In this document: piece by piece, positions 1-11,860 of the stretch
How the letters are laid out: every line of letters starts with the position of its first letter
How positions within the stretch are numbered: position 1 is the stretch's first letter
NCBI GenBank assembly: GCA_022749755.1
Contig: CM040448.1
Span: 5,702,481-5,766,480 of the forward strand
Source: Azadirachta indica
Taxonomy: Eukaryota; Streptophyta; Magnoliopsida; Sapindales; Meliaceae
Reading direction: 5' to 3'
Length of the DNA stretch: 64,000 nt
The notes under the pieces: model-generated
Databases searched by the model: none
Told to the model about the DNA's origin: nothing
Seen by the model: only the letters and a program-made list of their open reading frames with translations
Made by a program: the position numbers and the translations under genes

Positions 1-225
1 AAAATGTCAAAAGTTAGGTTATCAATCTTACCTAACAATTTTTCAAAATAAATTCAAACTTTATAACTTTTAAAACCTATAAATTTCAAACATGAAAATG
101 TAAGCAATGACATTATATATATATGACGTAAGCAATGACGTTGAATGTGTATGATATAAGTGATTACATCATTTTAAGATTCTCAAAATTATATAAATGG
201 ATTATAATTTTCGAACATTTTCATA

Positions 226-414
226 TTAGTCTTCTTGGACTCCGGTCACTTGAATGATGTTCACTGAGCCTAATTCTTCAAGATGTGTATCTTGAATTGT
301 ATATGAATCACACATCTTTTTAATTAGTTCATTTAAGGCACTTTCTAATGTCTTGACTCTAGCTCTTGTAATCAATCCACTCGACACGCTTAGCGAATCA
401 TATAAATCTTGCAA
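226..414 (-). pseudogene. Retroelement polyprotein-end relic
   Basis: The minus strand reads a 62-residue open frame with the motif LITRARVK followed by ALNELIKKM. A closely similar peptide (LVTRARMK then ALNEMIQ) sits at 62112..62321 (+), within a retroelement fragment. Peptides of the form G-P-I-T-R-A-R-A-K are common in plant Ty3/gypsy-derived sequence. The call rests on this motif and the internal match. No flanking pol domain is visible, so this is a fragment with no expected function. Confidence 0.5.
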
Positions 415-2221
415 TTGAGTGTCTCCGACTTTATGTCTGAGGTTCTCCTTTTATTTACATAGTTGCACAACTTCGTTTGCATCAGTCTGCCACACAAGAA
501 AATTTACAGGGTAAAAAGAAATTAAATTCAGCTCCAAATGCTCTCAAAGCTTCATATATTGTCACAGGCAAATGTACCTATCTCAAGGTGCTATGAGTAG
601 TGTTGATAATTTTTCTTACAAAGGCCCACCCTAAACGAGTGGGGATTGAGGGCAATTTTAAAACAAATCAAGAATTCGGACTAGGGATAGGAATAAAAAT
701 CCATCTCTGTTTTAAAATTAAGTCAGGGATAGGGCCCTGCTTAAAATCTCAAATTTTAAGTAGTTAATTACTTATGCATCCTAATTATTTAATAAACAAT
801 TATAAAAGTTATATATTATTCATTTCAGTCAATCAAGTCCTTCAAAAAAATTATATTTATTTAATTTAATCAATTAAGTCAGTTATAATTCTTCACAATT
901 TTTCAGTTTATTTAATTTTGAAATTTTTTAATTTTATTTTCTTAGTCAAGCAATTTTCTGAAATAACCAACAACTAAAAAATTAAATAATTTTTAATAAT
1001 TGAGTTTGGAAAAGTAAATTTTGATAAAATAAAATTAATCAATTGATGTAAAAAATAATTAATCAATAATTAATAAATTTATTTATTTTAATATAGTATT
1101 ATAAGATTAACGAAACAAATAACTTCTCAAAAATTCTATTTTTTATATTTTATGCTCTTATTTACCAAATAAAATATTTTTTTTATAAAATTATCAAGAA
1201 AAATTAAAGTCTAAGTTGATTTAATATATTTTCTCTAATTTTTTATTAATTTTATGAATAATTGGATCATAATTTACTACTACATTTATTTATTTTTCTA
1301 TTTGTATAAGTTAATAAAAAGGTGAAATAAATATATCAATCAAATTTAATATTTTATTCTAATAAAATTATTGTAAATTGTAATTGTCTCAATTAAATTG
1401 ATGATTTTTATCAATTACTTTATTTTCATCAATTCTTTTATGAACAGTTAATTTTTTTATTATTATATTATTTTGATGATATGTAAAATGGTGATTTCTC
1501 ATATGAAAAATTAATTTATTATTATTGAAAAGATATAATAAATTTAATTTATATTATAAGATTTGATGAAATATTAAAAATTGATAATATATTTTTACTG
1601 ATGAATTGAAATTTTGATAATTATAAAAGCTAATTTTTTATTAAATACTTTAAATATGTATTCAAATTAATAAATTTAATATTTTTTAAAATTTATACTT
1701 AGTTTAGTTCTATTAAACATTGTAAAATTAAATTATTGTATATATTTTTAAATCCTAAATTTAAAAATAAAGTGAGTTGCCCCTGTCACTTCATCTACTC
1801 TTTCACAATCATTTGTTGTCTATTACAAGTGACAATGATTTTTATAAATATAAATTACTAGGAAAATTGTAATGTTATATATAATGTTTTTTTTTATTTT
1901 TATAGCTTTACTAACTTTTGTTATTATTTTTACGATATTTAAGATTTTAGTCACTACACTCTTCATTTTAGAGAATTTTATATTATATATAATAGTTTTA
2001 TAATTTAAAATAATTTAAATTATAAAATTATTTTTATCAACACAATAATTTTAAATAATTATTAAAGGTAAAATTATTGCTAGATTATAATTAATGATAA
2101 TAATAGTTTTAACTATTAAATTTGAATTATTTTATATCAATATAATAATTCTAAAATAATTTTTTTTTTTAATAATATAAATTGTATTGTCATTTAAATT
2201 ATTCTTTATTTATATGTTTTT

Positions 2222-2312
2222 GTAGATAAATGTGTGCGGTGCAGTAGTAATGTTATTATTAATCTTTCCCAAGGTTAAGTGTTCAAATCCTTAGAGTTGC
2301 AAATTTCTTTTA
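2222..2312 (+). repeat. Possible tRNA-derived (SINE-like) relic
   Basis: A loose A-box-like stretch (GTGCAGTAGTAATG) is followed about 35 bases later by a B-box-like stretch (GTGTTCAAATCC). That order and spacing suit an internal pol III promoter. The folded tRNA arms are not convincing and no poly-A tail is clear, so this is a weak call. Similar loose pairs occur near 12.55-12.62 kb and 34.61-34.66 kb. Confidence 0.25.
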
Positions 2313-2664
2313 TTTATGAAAGTTAAATAGGGTCAATGTCATGCTGGGGCCCGTGGGAACCTTGGGCCTAAACCCTGACCTATTGCCAGCCCTAGCTACA
2401 AGGCAAGCATTCTTGTTGGTGAAACTGATGACCTATATTCACATAATCTTGAAATGATTAGCATTAACTTTATATACTTTGAAGAGATTTTCACTTGTAC
2501 TTATAGTACTAGCAAAAAAGATTTTCAATTGTGCTTATACTAGTAGCAGTACGATTGCTTATATTGCAATATAAGGGTCTGTTTGCATACATTTCTTGCT
2601 CTATTTGTTTTATTAGCTCTAATTTTTTTATTATTATTATCATTTTATTGTGTGGTTTTGGCAC

Positions 2665-2765
2665 AGATTAAAAAGAAAGGAAAGAAGAAAATAAACGAAG
2701 AAGAAGAAGAAGACGTAAAAAGGAAAAGAAGAAGAATCAATTGTGCATAGAGTAAAAGAAGAACA
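2665..2765 (+). repeat. Purine-rich low-complexity tract
   Basis: About 100 bases of nearly pure A/G on the plus strand, with GAA/GAAGAA runs. Simple low-complexity DNA; no gene reading. Confidence 0.8.
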
Positions 2766-2994
2766 TGAAAGCCAAAATATTAATAAATATATATACATAT
2801 ATGTTGATACCGATTTTTGTAAGTCTTGATATTCAACAACGATTCCTCCTTTTCATTGTAGATAACGTACAAAATAAATAACAACTAGAGGAAAGTCGGT
2901 TTTATCGACAAAAACCCCTTAATGCTTAAGTCAAATAAGGTTTTTTGTAAAAATGACATTGGAAGCTTAAGTAGATTAAAGAGTTTGTTTTTTG

Positions 2995-3395
2995 GTATTC
3001 AAAAACCTCCTCCCCCTCTTTGTTTTTATTATCTCTTTTACATTTGATTTCTCAAGATAATGATCAAATTAATTTTTAGTAACAGAAATTGCATTAAGAA
3101 TCTTTATAAGGGTGGAATAAAAAGCAATTATTAATGAGATTTTCTTATTGATTACCTTTTTGTCCTTCAAATATTTTCTTTCATGTCAAATGAGATGACC
3201 TGAAGCCGAATAAGGTTAGCTTATTTTGGATGAGCCGGTGCTTAAACTGAATTAGGTAAGCTTATTTTGGATGAGTTGATTTGAAGCTGGATAATCTGTG
3301 TTCATTTTAAATAAGCTAAGCTAAATTCTAAGTCATGTGCCCTTGCTCTTAGATCATGTAAGGTCAGGTAAAAAATCCCCCAACATATATAGCCC
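2995..3395 (+). repeat. Left copy of a ~400-bp direct repeat (LTR-like)
   Basis: This segment aligns by eye along its length with 5580..5985 in the same orientation. Shared landmarks in order are TTTACATTTGATTTCT, AATTAATTTTTA, an AGATTTTCT(T/C)ATT block, GAGCTTATTTTGGAT-like units, AATTCTAAGTCA and GTAAAAAATCCCC near the right edge. Two diverged direct copies about 2.6 kb apart are what a decayed LTR element leaves behind. I could not fix TG...CA ends or a target-site duplication. Confidence 0.6.
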
Positions 3396-5579
3396 TCAAT
3401 TTCTAGTAACAATTAGCCATCAATTGTTACTTAAAACTTGAATTTTTTAAAGACCTTAGCTTGTTGTTATCAAGTATATGAGCTCGTATTTTTTTAAGTT
3501 AGAATAGTACTTAACCTAGCTTTTTAGAGCATAAGTGTGCTTATCTCAGTTTTTTACAGGAAGAATAATATTTAGCTTAGTTTTTTTTCTGAAGAATAGA
3601 ATATCAGCTTATATTACTTTTTTTTAATAGTAAAATATCAGCTTATATCCCTTCTTTTTTAATAGTAGAATATCAACTCAATTATTTTTTCTGAGCAGTC
3701 GAATGTCGTATGGCATAAGATTACGTCTTTTTTTCATGACATCTTGTAGAGAAATTCAAAATAGTAAAAAGTATCATATGGCCTGAAATTATATTCTCTT
3801 TTCACGACATCTTTCAAAAAAATTAGAAGTAGTAAAGAGTGTTTTATGACCTAGAATCAAGTCTTCTTTTCACAACATCCATTAGAGAAATTTGAAATAT
3901 TAAAGAGTGTTGTATGACCAAAAATCATATCTTTTTTTCATGACATCTTTTGGAGAAATTTGTAATACTATTGTAAAATTCAGTATTCCTTAACAAAGGA
4001 AAAAAATAATCTGGAAAAATATTTTATTATTGATATAGTTTGTACACTTTTGCAAAAAATATATAGGAAATGTCACCTCAATTTTTGCAAGATTTTTCAT
4101 CATTCTGTCATTAAAGGAATTGGAATGATGTTGTCATAGTTTTATGTTTTGGCCAGCGTTCCTAGTAACATGGTTTTTATTTCTTATAAAACAATCAGAA
4201 GCAAAGTAAACATTGAACTGTTTCAAAATGTTAACAAATTTCTTGAAAACTTAAACTGAATTAAATCAAGAGATAAAATAAATAATTTTAATATATTAGA
4301 AATTAAACTTATTTGATTGACGTGTAGAAGGAGACAATTTTTTTAATTAAATCTGAATGTAGGATTAAAGCTCATCTGGAAAATCTTTTCCTCGTAAGTT
4401 TTAGAAAGACATCAATTTTCATTTTTCTTTTTTGTAGTTCCCGACTTTATTTTTAATATAAAAAACAATGTTGTTACTACTCTTGCCATGTTGTTTCACT
4501 ATCTTCTTTCTCAATATAAACGACAATAGAACTGCTGGTAAAAGAATTTCTCTCTCTTTGTACGACGAGTTAACTCAGCTCAAACTCGATGAGTAATTAC
4601 GATTCCATTATGATCGTATCGCATACGGTCCCTTTTGAGTTGAAAGTAGAGTTTTTTATTCTCATATCTGCTTGTAACTGTATGATTAAACTGGATTCAT
4701 TCTATGAAAATCCTCAAGTTATATTCCTTAGACCACTGCAATGTCTCCATTGTAGTCAATTTATTTTTTATTCTATTAGCAAAAGTGTTCAGATGTTATA
4801 GGGACTTTGTTGGGTTTTGATAAATTATTTGCATAAGAAATATTCAAATAATGTTATGGCTACACTACTAGGAGGGGTAAGAGTGTCCTCAATGTGACTT
4901 TTTAAACTATGCAAGAAACAAGTATGCTTGAGGTGTGAATGCAAGTAGCCTAGAGAGATCTTGCTTGCCAATGTCAACTTCAAGTCAGCACCACTACCAA
5001 TTTCAGGTGCGGTCTAGGTCACTTGGATAGGTCTTGCTCACCATTGCCAACTTTAGATTTACATCACTGCCAACTTTAGGTCAGTGTTATTGCCAACTCT
5101 AATTCCAGTCTAGAATATGGATATATGGAGGTTCTGCAAATATGGATCATATTGAAAGCAAGCTGGCTACCAATTAAAAGAAGGCATAATGCAATCAAAT
5201 ACGATTTCCAACTGGACAATATTTCTGATATGGGTAGTGCCATAGCAAATAAAGATTTTTCAAAATTCTTACCTCTGAGGTAATCATTTTCAGATGGAAA
5301 ATGTAAATCAAACCAGTGTCAGAGAAATTAGAGTGATCCAAAGCCAATAAGAACTTCTTTGCGTTATTGATTGCCTTCGTTAGTGGAGATCACCATCACC
5401 AAATAGTAAGTGATAATCAAAATGACACCTAAAATTGAAAGCTTGGATGCCATTTTTGCAGTAAAAATAAAAAGCAAAAACTATTCTTTACTTCTTCTTT
5501 TTTTAAGCACTGAATATAGATGTTACTCCTATAGACATTAATCTTGAAGTACTTACAGATTTTGGGAGCAATCGAATTA
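3396..5579. other. Interval between the two direct repeats, no coding remnant
   Basis: This would be the internal part of an LTR-like element if the flanking copies are LTRs. I see no gag or pol motif in any frame. It contains degenerate ~40-bp repeats (about 3480-3700) and the 68-bp array (3700-3970). The open frame at 4589 has no recognisable family and is taken as chance. Confidence 0.55.
3700..3970 (+). repeat. 68-bp tandem repeat, four copies
   Basis: The motif CA(T/C)(G/A)ACATC recurs at 3735, 3803, 3871 and 3939, exactly 68 bases apart each time. Each is preceded by a pyrimidine run and followed by an (A)GAAATT(T/C) block and AGTAAAGAGTGT. The copies have diverged in sequence but kept their length, so unit length was stable after amplification. 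It lies between the two LTR-like repeats. Confidence 0.85.
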
Positions 5580-5985
5580 ATTTTTATCATCCTCCTATTT
5601 GTTTTTATCAATCATTTTTACATTTGATTTCTTCAAGTGAGAGTCGAATTAATTTTTAATAACTAAAATTGCTTTAAGACTCCTTTTATGGGGGTAGGAC
5701 AATGGACAATTATTAATAAGATTTTCTCATTAATTACATTATTGTCCATTACATATTTTTCCTCACGTCGAATAGGCTAACCTAAAGCCAGAGGTGAGCT
5801 TATTTTGGATAAGCTAGTGTTGAAGTCAGATGAGATGAGCTAATCTAAAACTAGATAAAGTGAACTCAATGGTGCTGAAATAGAATGAAGTAAGCTCATT
5901 TTAGATAAGTTAAGCTGAATTCTAAGTCAAGTGCTATTTTTCTTATATCAAATCAGGTCCAGTAAAAAATCCCCAAATATATATA
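5580..5985 (+). repeat. Right copy of the ~400-bp direct repeat (LTR-like)
   Basis: Partner of 2995..3395, same orientation, with the same landmarks in order, ending near GTAAAAAATCCCCAA. Divergence between the copies is substantial, with several small indels, so any insertion is old. Confidence 0.6.
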
Positions 5986-8155
5986 TGTATTATTTATTAT
6001 TTATTTTGGTTTTTAATCAACCTTAGACTGGGAATATATCGAAGGATAACAAAGTAATTAGTCTTCAAAATGTTAAATATTAGCTTTAACATTATGACGA
6101 TAGGGAACTAATATGTAATTTTGATATAAGAAAGTAAAATAATTAAAATTCAGGGGGGTAATTAGTATATTTCCTTTTTAAAAACCAACAATTTTGTTCT
6201 GTTCCATATTGACACAAAAAACCCAAACCAAAGAAAAAATATTTTTTTTTTATACTTTAGTATAAAAAATATATCATTTTAAGAAAATTATAAATAAAAT
6301 AAAAGTGCAAAAAAACTGAATCTAAAAAACTAGACTAGACCAAACTAACACTGAGGGATTCAATTCTGTTCATTTATATTCAGTGTAATTGTGGTCCAGT
6401 TCTCATTATATTTGGTCTGGTTCTAGTTCCAAAAATGAAAAATTCAAAATTTTTTGATTTGATTTGATTTTGATAAAGCTCAAATCAAATCGCACCATGC
6501 CCTCCTTTAATAGAAAGTCAAGCTCATTGTTTTGACTTGAAAAGAGTATAAAAGAAATATTTTGTTTTAGCGCTCGGGAGATTGAGAGAAAAATAATAGC
6601 TACTAGAAAAGAGGAATTGCCTTTTCTCTTATTTTGAGAGCAAAAGGGAGGTAGGAGAAAGCTCATTTTCTAGAAAAGGGAATAAGAGAGTTAAAAATCA
6701 TTTCCTTTGCAATTTTCTTTTCTATATTTTTATATTAAGAATAATGATTTTGTATATGATGCTTCATTGTTTAATGAAGAACTAACTTTTCTATGCTAAG
6801 ATAAAGATGTAGCCTAGTTAGGAACATTTATTTTCAAAAATTATGTTATTTATAATTTATTAATACTAAATATTCATTACCTTGCTTAATACTTTTGAAT
6901 ATCTATCCAATATTTGACTGCTTTGAAAATTATATTGAACTGAAAAGTGATTTATAAGTTTTTACTCTTGTAATAAATGTCATAAATTACATAGGAGACA
7001 GAAATGTACTACCATGATTCATGCAATTTGTCTATGAATTGTCATTGTTATTAATTAACTTTTATGTATTTAAAATCACATAAAGACATAGTAGATTGAT
7101 ATGTGCAAGTATTTTTAATAAATCTTGATAAAAATTATCAAATAAATTAGAATAATTCGACATCGATGTTAGTAATAAATTGAAACAATACAATTTGAGG
7201 AACTGAATTTGAATAGTTATAGTGAAATCTATTACCCTAATATTTTAATCAATTGAAATTTACAATTTGCTTTGTTAGTTTACTTTAATTTTCTATAATT
7301 CTTTATTATTCAAACCTTGTTAATTGAATTCTATAAATAAATTTAAGATTAGTCATCTTCAATACTTAATAAATTAATCAATTCTAATAGGAACAATACT
7401 TATCATATATTACTAGCTAGTGATAGCATGCATTTGTGTTTACAAAAATCCACAACAAAGCCAAATACAAGAAGAAAAATTGGAAAATTTTATTTAATTA
7501 AAAAATTATTTATTTAATTAAAAACATGAAATAAATATATAATTTTGTTATATCAATATAAGAAAGATAATTATTGTAATTGTAAAAAAATATTGCAATT
7601 GCAAAAAATATATAAACGCACAATCTCAATTAACATATATTACAATACCTTATTATTTGGAAAAACACCACTCAAGTAATAAGTTCTTTTAACATGTTCT
7701 TTTTTCGGTACAATACTCTATTAGTGAACCATGTTCCTTTCTTTCATACAATACCTTACCAGTGAGCCTTAGAAAAAAGCTGCTTTGTGCTTTATATCAA
7801 GTTTGTAATGAAACAAATCCTTAAATAAAGTTTATATGACTATTATTCTAGTTATTATTAACTTTTTCTAGTTTTAATTTTTTAAAAAATTTTAATTAAT
7901 TAAGTATACTTTTCCATAAGCTCATTCGTCGATTCATTGGATTTTGTGCCTAAAATATGAGTCTAGCACAAATCTGTCTTGACTTTCGTACTATATCAAT
8001 CTATTATGTTTCATTTAATATCAAAGAAACAATGAATTGTTTATCATTTTAAGATAAAATCACATAAAATTATTTATTATCAAACTAACATAAAAACCAT
8101 GATTCTTAAATTAACATGCTTGAAATTGTTTAGATATTAATTTGAATAATATGCT
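5986..8155. other. AT-rich gene-less stretch
   Basis: Nothing supportable. The open frame at 6406..6666 (-) has no recognised domain and low-complexity hydrophobic composition. The rest is AT-rich DNA without RNA-gene signals. Confidence 0.7.
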
Positions 8156-8159
8156 ACCT

Positions 8160-8690
8160 TAATAAAAATTGCAAAACTGCTAGAACAACAACTTCAGCAC
8201 AAAATCGAGCAAATATTATTCGATTTCTGCACAATTAATATAGGTTTATTTTCAAATTTTGCTATACAAAATACACCTATCTAACTAAGAAAACTCACGA
8301 CTTATAATCTAATATAATCTCAATCTCGCTAGTGATGTATGATGTGATAATCCCCTCTACTGTAGACCTCATATACTTGTAAATGGGTCAATTCGATAAC
8401 ACTTATAAAAAAAATCCACACACCAAATACCAAGTCCATTCTGCTACCAAATGTAATAACTCAAACCTACAATCGAGTAGATATTATTAGGTTTGGTCTA
8501 ATACCAAATATAATAGCTCAAGCCTAAAATCAAGCAAATATTATTCGCTTTAAATACATAGTCCTCATAGGTTTCTTTTTGAGTTTTGCGACCAAAAATA
8601 CTTTTACCTAATTAAGAGACCCAAAACTTATAATCTAGTATAGTCTTAATTTTGCTAATAACATAAGAAGTGAGGAGATGTGCATAATGT
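8160..8690 (+). repeat. Degenerate duplicated LTR-like sequence
   Basis: Two diverged copies lie head to tail at about 8190-8370 and 8505-8680. Each runs from an AAATCGAGCAAATATTATTCG-type segment (AAATCAAG in copy two) through ATAGGTTT, TTTTG, a stretch like CTAA(C/T)TAAGA and ACTTATAATCTA to a GTGATGT/AGTGAGG end. A partial third copy of the left part is at 8456-8492. This resembles a widespread plant LTR-type sequence that I know only by pattern, so the family name is not certain. Confidence 0.5.
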
Positions 8691-10689
8691 AGTATATGCA
8701 TTTGGTGAAATATAAAAAAATTTTATCAAGCAAAATATGACTTGTATGTAGAGGTGACAAAGAAGTTAACACAGCCTATAAAAATTATGCCTAGATAGCC
8801 TAACATGTTAGACTAGTTAGGCAGGGCTAAAAATTTTGTAGCTTAAGATAGCCAATTTGGACCAAGTTGTGCGGTTTGTGGTGTTCCAGCTTTATAGGTC
8901 ATGCTTAAGTTTACGCATAAAAAATAAATGTCTTTTTGTTTTTAGTAATTAGCTGTATATTATATTATTTTATATTACTTTGTGGTGTATAAGTATAATT
9001 TAATCACACAAAGAGCAAAAAGAATTGTTAGCTGCAATAAATTTATGTGATGGTTTTTGTAACTAATAATTAAGTAAAAATTGTTAAAAAAATTGACATA
9101 AGGATGATAAAGATAAAGTTTTCTTTCTCAAGTTTATTTTAACTAGAATTTTCAAAATGAATAACAATGAATCTAATAATATCTAGAATAATATTTGCGA
9201 AAGAAATTTACTTGATGTATATGGCATATTATGATTGGTACTAGATGAATTGCCTTTTGAAGGAGACTTAAATTGTGAATTCATAATAGGGAGGAGCAAG
9301 ATAGGTCTATTAACAATACAAAGGAGCAAAAGACACTAAAAGTGTCTCACAAGTGATGTTGGATTACTCAAAATCATATAAGGTGCAAATTGGTGATATA
9401 TAATATGTTAAAGAATATCTTGGCTACTTGATAGTTTCTAGGTTACGGACTGAGGTGTTTTAGAGCTTATCGATGCAAGGAAGATGCAAAACTATTATAG
9501 TGGTAAGGAAGGCTTGATTTTGCAATAAAGGGTGTCCAAAAATACAAGATTATTAAGGTTTTAAAGTGTTATAGTTTCAGAAAAAAGCTATGGTAAATAA
9601 GATTATTTCTTATTTATTGAGGAGAAAGCTTTAGTGTTGCAATAATACTTAAAAGCTAAAGATTATATCTCTTGTTGTGGATCCCTTTTTCATGTTAAAA
9701 GTGTTCCTTTTTTATTTTTAATAGGTTTAAGCATGTAATTATAGTGGGATACTACATAGTGATATGTCCATATTTAAGCTGAACTTGTATTGTTCCTAGG
9801 ATAAAATTTTGACTTAAAATAAATTTATGTGTGATTTAATCCTAGTAAAAAATAGTAAAAGACTTGCACTTATAGTAAACTTCTCTTATTTTAGTTAATT
9901 AACAAAGTTTTCATGGAAGCCCATGGGTTAGCATAACTTGGGTTTTTCCTAATGGATTTTAAGGTTTTAACTTTTATTTTTTTTGCATTATTCTAATCAC
10001 ATAATAGTTCATTAAGGACTATTAGCCTAATCACATAATAGTTTGGTTTTGAGATTAAAGTTAATAAATGGGCTTAATCCAAATATTATGTTGATTTAGG
10101 TTAAATTTTGATTTACTCTTACCTTATATATCACAATCCACATTTTGTGTTCCTCAAGAATGATTTAGGGTTACTTGCGCAGTTATATATAGGGACAACA
10201 ACGATAACTGGTTTCACAGATATTTGCTCATATCTTATCATGATAATAATAATGTGGTAAGTGTAAAAGTGGATATGATACAGATATAATAAAAGAACAT
10301 AATATCCGAGGATATGATATGAATATGGATATTTTGAAATATCTATAGATATTCACATAGGACATCCATTTTACCGTTTAGTTTTTAAATTTTGATGCTA
10401 AAATAATATCACTAATAATTAGTTGAATGTAAATTATTTTAGAATCTTTACTGTTGCCATCCCTAATTATACATTATTTAGATCAAAATGGTGTTTGTTC
10501 TAGTTGAGCTTAGGCTTGAGCTCAATGTTTATTTTTCACCATTTACACATACCATTCGTAAAGCAATAATTGGACTGAATTGGTAAATTGTACATTAAAA
10601 ATATGTTTAAGATATTTTCTAGTTTTTTGACCAAAAGAAAAAAGTAAAAAGTAAATTTGGCCCAAGGCCTCAATATCAACTGCCATTAA
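8691..10689. other. Gene-less stretch
   Basis: No gene supported. The composition near 9.2-9.6 kb is slightly less AT-biased and could be old retroelement interior, but I found no protein motif. Confidence 0.6.
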
Positions 10690-10880
10690 GCTACCAAAAT
10701 CAGTTCATTTGAAGTAGTTTATGGTTATCCAACACCTACATTATTATCTCATGCTTCACGTATGACTAATTTTGATGCTATGAAAAAATGATCAATGAAT
10801 GAGGATAAAGTTCGAAAGATTTAAAGTCAATATTACAAAAAGTTCAATATTACAAAAAGTACATTTACGTATTCAAAGAT
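10690..10880 (+). pseudogene. Ty3/gypsy integrase relic
   Basis: The plus strand encodes SSFEVVYGYPTPTLLSHA, which matches the integrase C-terminal consensus (S-P-F-E-V-V-Y-G-x-P-P-P-T). After an in-frame stop and a frame change, DLKSILQKVQ follows where integrases have a D-L-K-x-x-L-x-x-A-Q segment. An 18-base stretch ending in ACAAAAAGT is duplicated near 10840. This is a short, dead fragment; neither the catalytic core nor other domains are present nearby. Confidence 0.65.
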
Positions 10881-11041
10881 ATATGATCTACATTGCAAAC
10901 AAAGAAATTTAAAGTGTGAGATTAATTTTGCTTAAAACTTCAACCATAGTAAAAAAACATCAACTTGAATGAGTAAAACTATTAAACTCTTTCGTAAAAT
11001 TTTAGTTTGTTCACAAAAAAAGGGGCAAATGATATATGGAT

Positions 11042-11860
11042 CCCTACTTTATTGTCTAAATAACACTTACATTTCTATTTTGAAAATAATTATCAAACAT
11101 GCCCTTCCTGTCAACTTTTTCTGTTAATTTGATTTTTAACTTATGTTGACTGGTTTAATAATAAAAATACTCCTCTAACACTTATTTCACCAATATAATA
11201 ACATAATAGCATTATTTATAATTTTTAGTTCATTTTTTAGTTAAATAAATTAATTATATGAAAACAATTTATTTTAATTAAAAAAGTAAAACTTGAATTT
11301 ATTTTCAATTTTGTTTCTTATTTTAAGGTTTCTATCTTTTTTTTTTGACATTTTATTTTAAAGTTTCTATTATTTTTTTATTTTTTAATACATATTCAAT
11401 TTTCTTTCAAAAAATATCATTATTTTTAATTTCTAGTCACTTAATAAATTTATGATTATTGTTTGATAATATGTGAGGTTTGTTTCAATTATGGAATAGA
11501 GTGAAAACTTAAAAATAAAAAATATAAACTTAAAAATCAAAAATTAAAAATAGAAAGGTGAAAACTTTAAAATAAAATGTGAAAAAAAAAAACTGAAAAT
11601 AAATTAAACTTTTACTTTCTTAATTAAAATAAAAATTATTTTTATATAATTAATTTATTTAACTACAAAAATAACTAAAATTATAAAGAACGCTATTTTT
11701 ATCATTATATTGGTGAAATAAGTGTTATAGAAATATTTTTATCATTAAACCATTCAACATGAGTCAAAAGTTAATATTAACTGAAAAAGTTGACGAAAAA
11801 AATATATTTGATAATTATTTTCAAAATAAAAGTGGAAGTGTTATTCAGACAATAAAGTAC
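11042..11860. mobile_element. Fold-back / MITE-like element with ~350-bp inverted arms
   Basis: The left arm (about 11042-11390) matches the reverse complement of the right arm (about 11500-11860). Matching blocks in order from the outside are ACTTTATTGTCTAAATAACA (one change in the other arm), TTTGAAAATAATTATCAAA, GTCAACTTTTTC, AACACTTATTTCACCAATAT and AGTTAAATAAATTAATTATA. The loop between the arms is about 110 bases. No transposase is present. Long inverted arms without a gene suggest a non-autonomous element. I could not find a clean target-site duplication. Confidence 0.75.

Larger units (their letters stand above)
1..2990. other. AT-rich gene-less stretch with repeat relics
   Basis: No credible gene. 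The sequence is very AT-rich with frequent stops in all frames. It contains a retroelement peptide relic (226..414), a candidate tRNA-like repeat near 2.23-2.31 kb and a purine-rich tract near 2.7 kb, listed separately. Two short GC-richer patches (about 630-740 and 2335-2400) stand out and look like edges of old repeats, but I cannot name them. Confidence 0.7.

Noticed and set aside
3700..3970. CRISPR array
   Set aside because: Repeats are directly adjacent 68-bp units with no unique spacers, in a plant nuclear genome.
6406..6666. 86-residue minus-strand frame as a gene
   Set aside because: Low-complexity sequence in AT-rich repeat DNA without family features.
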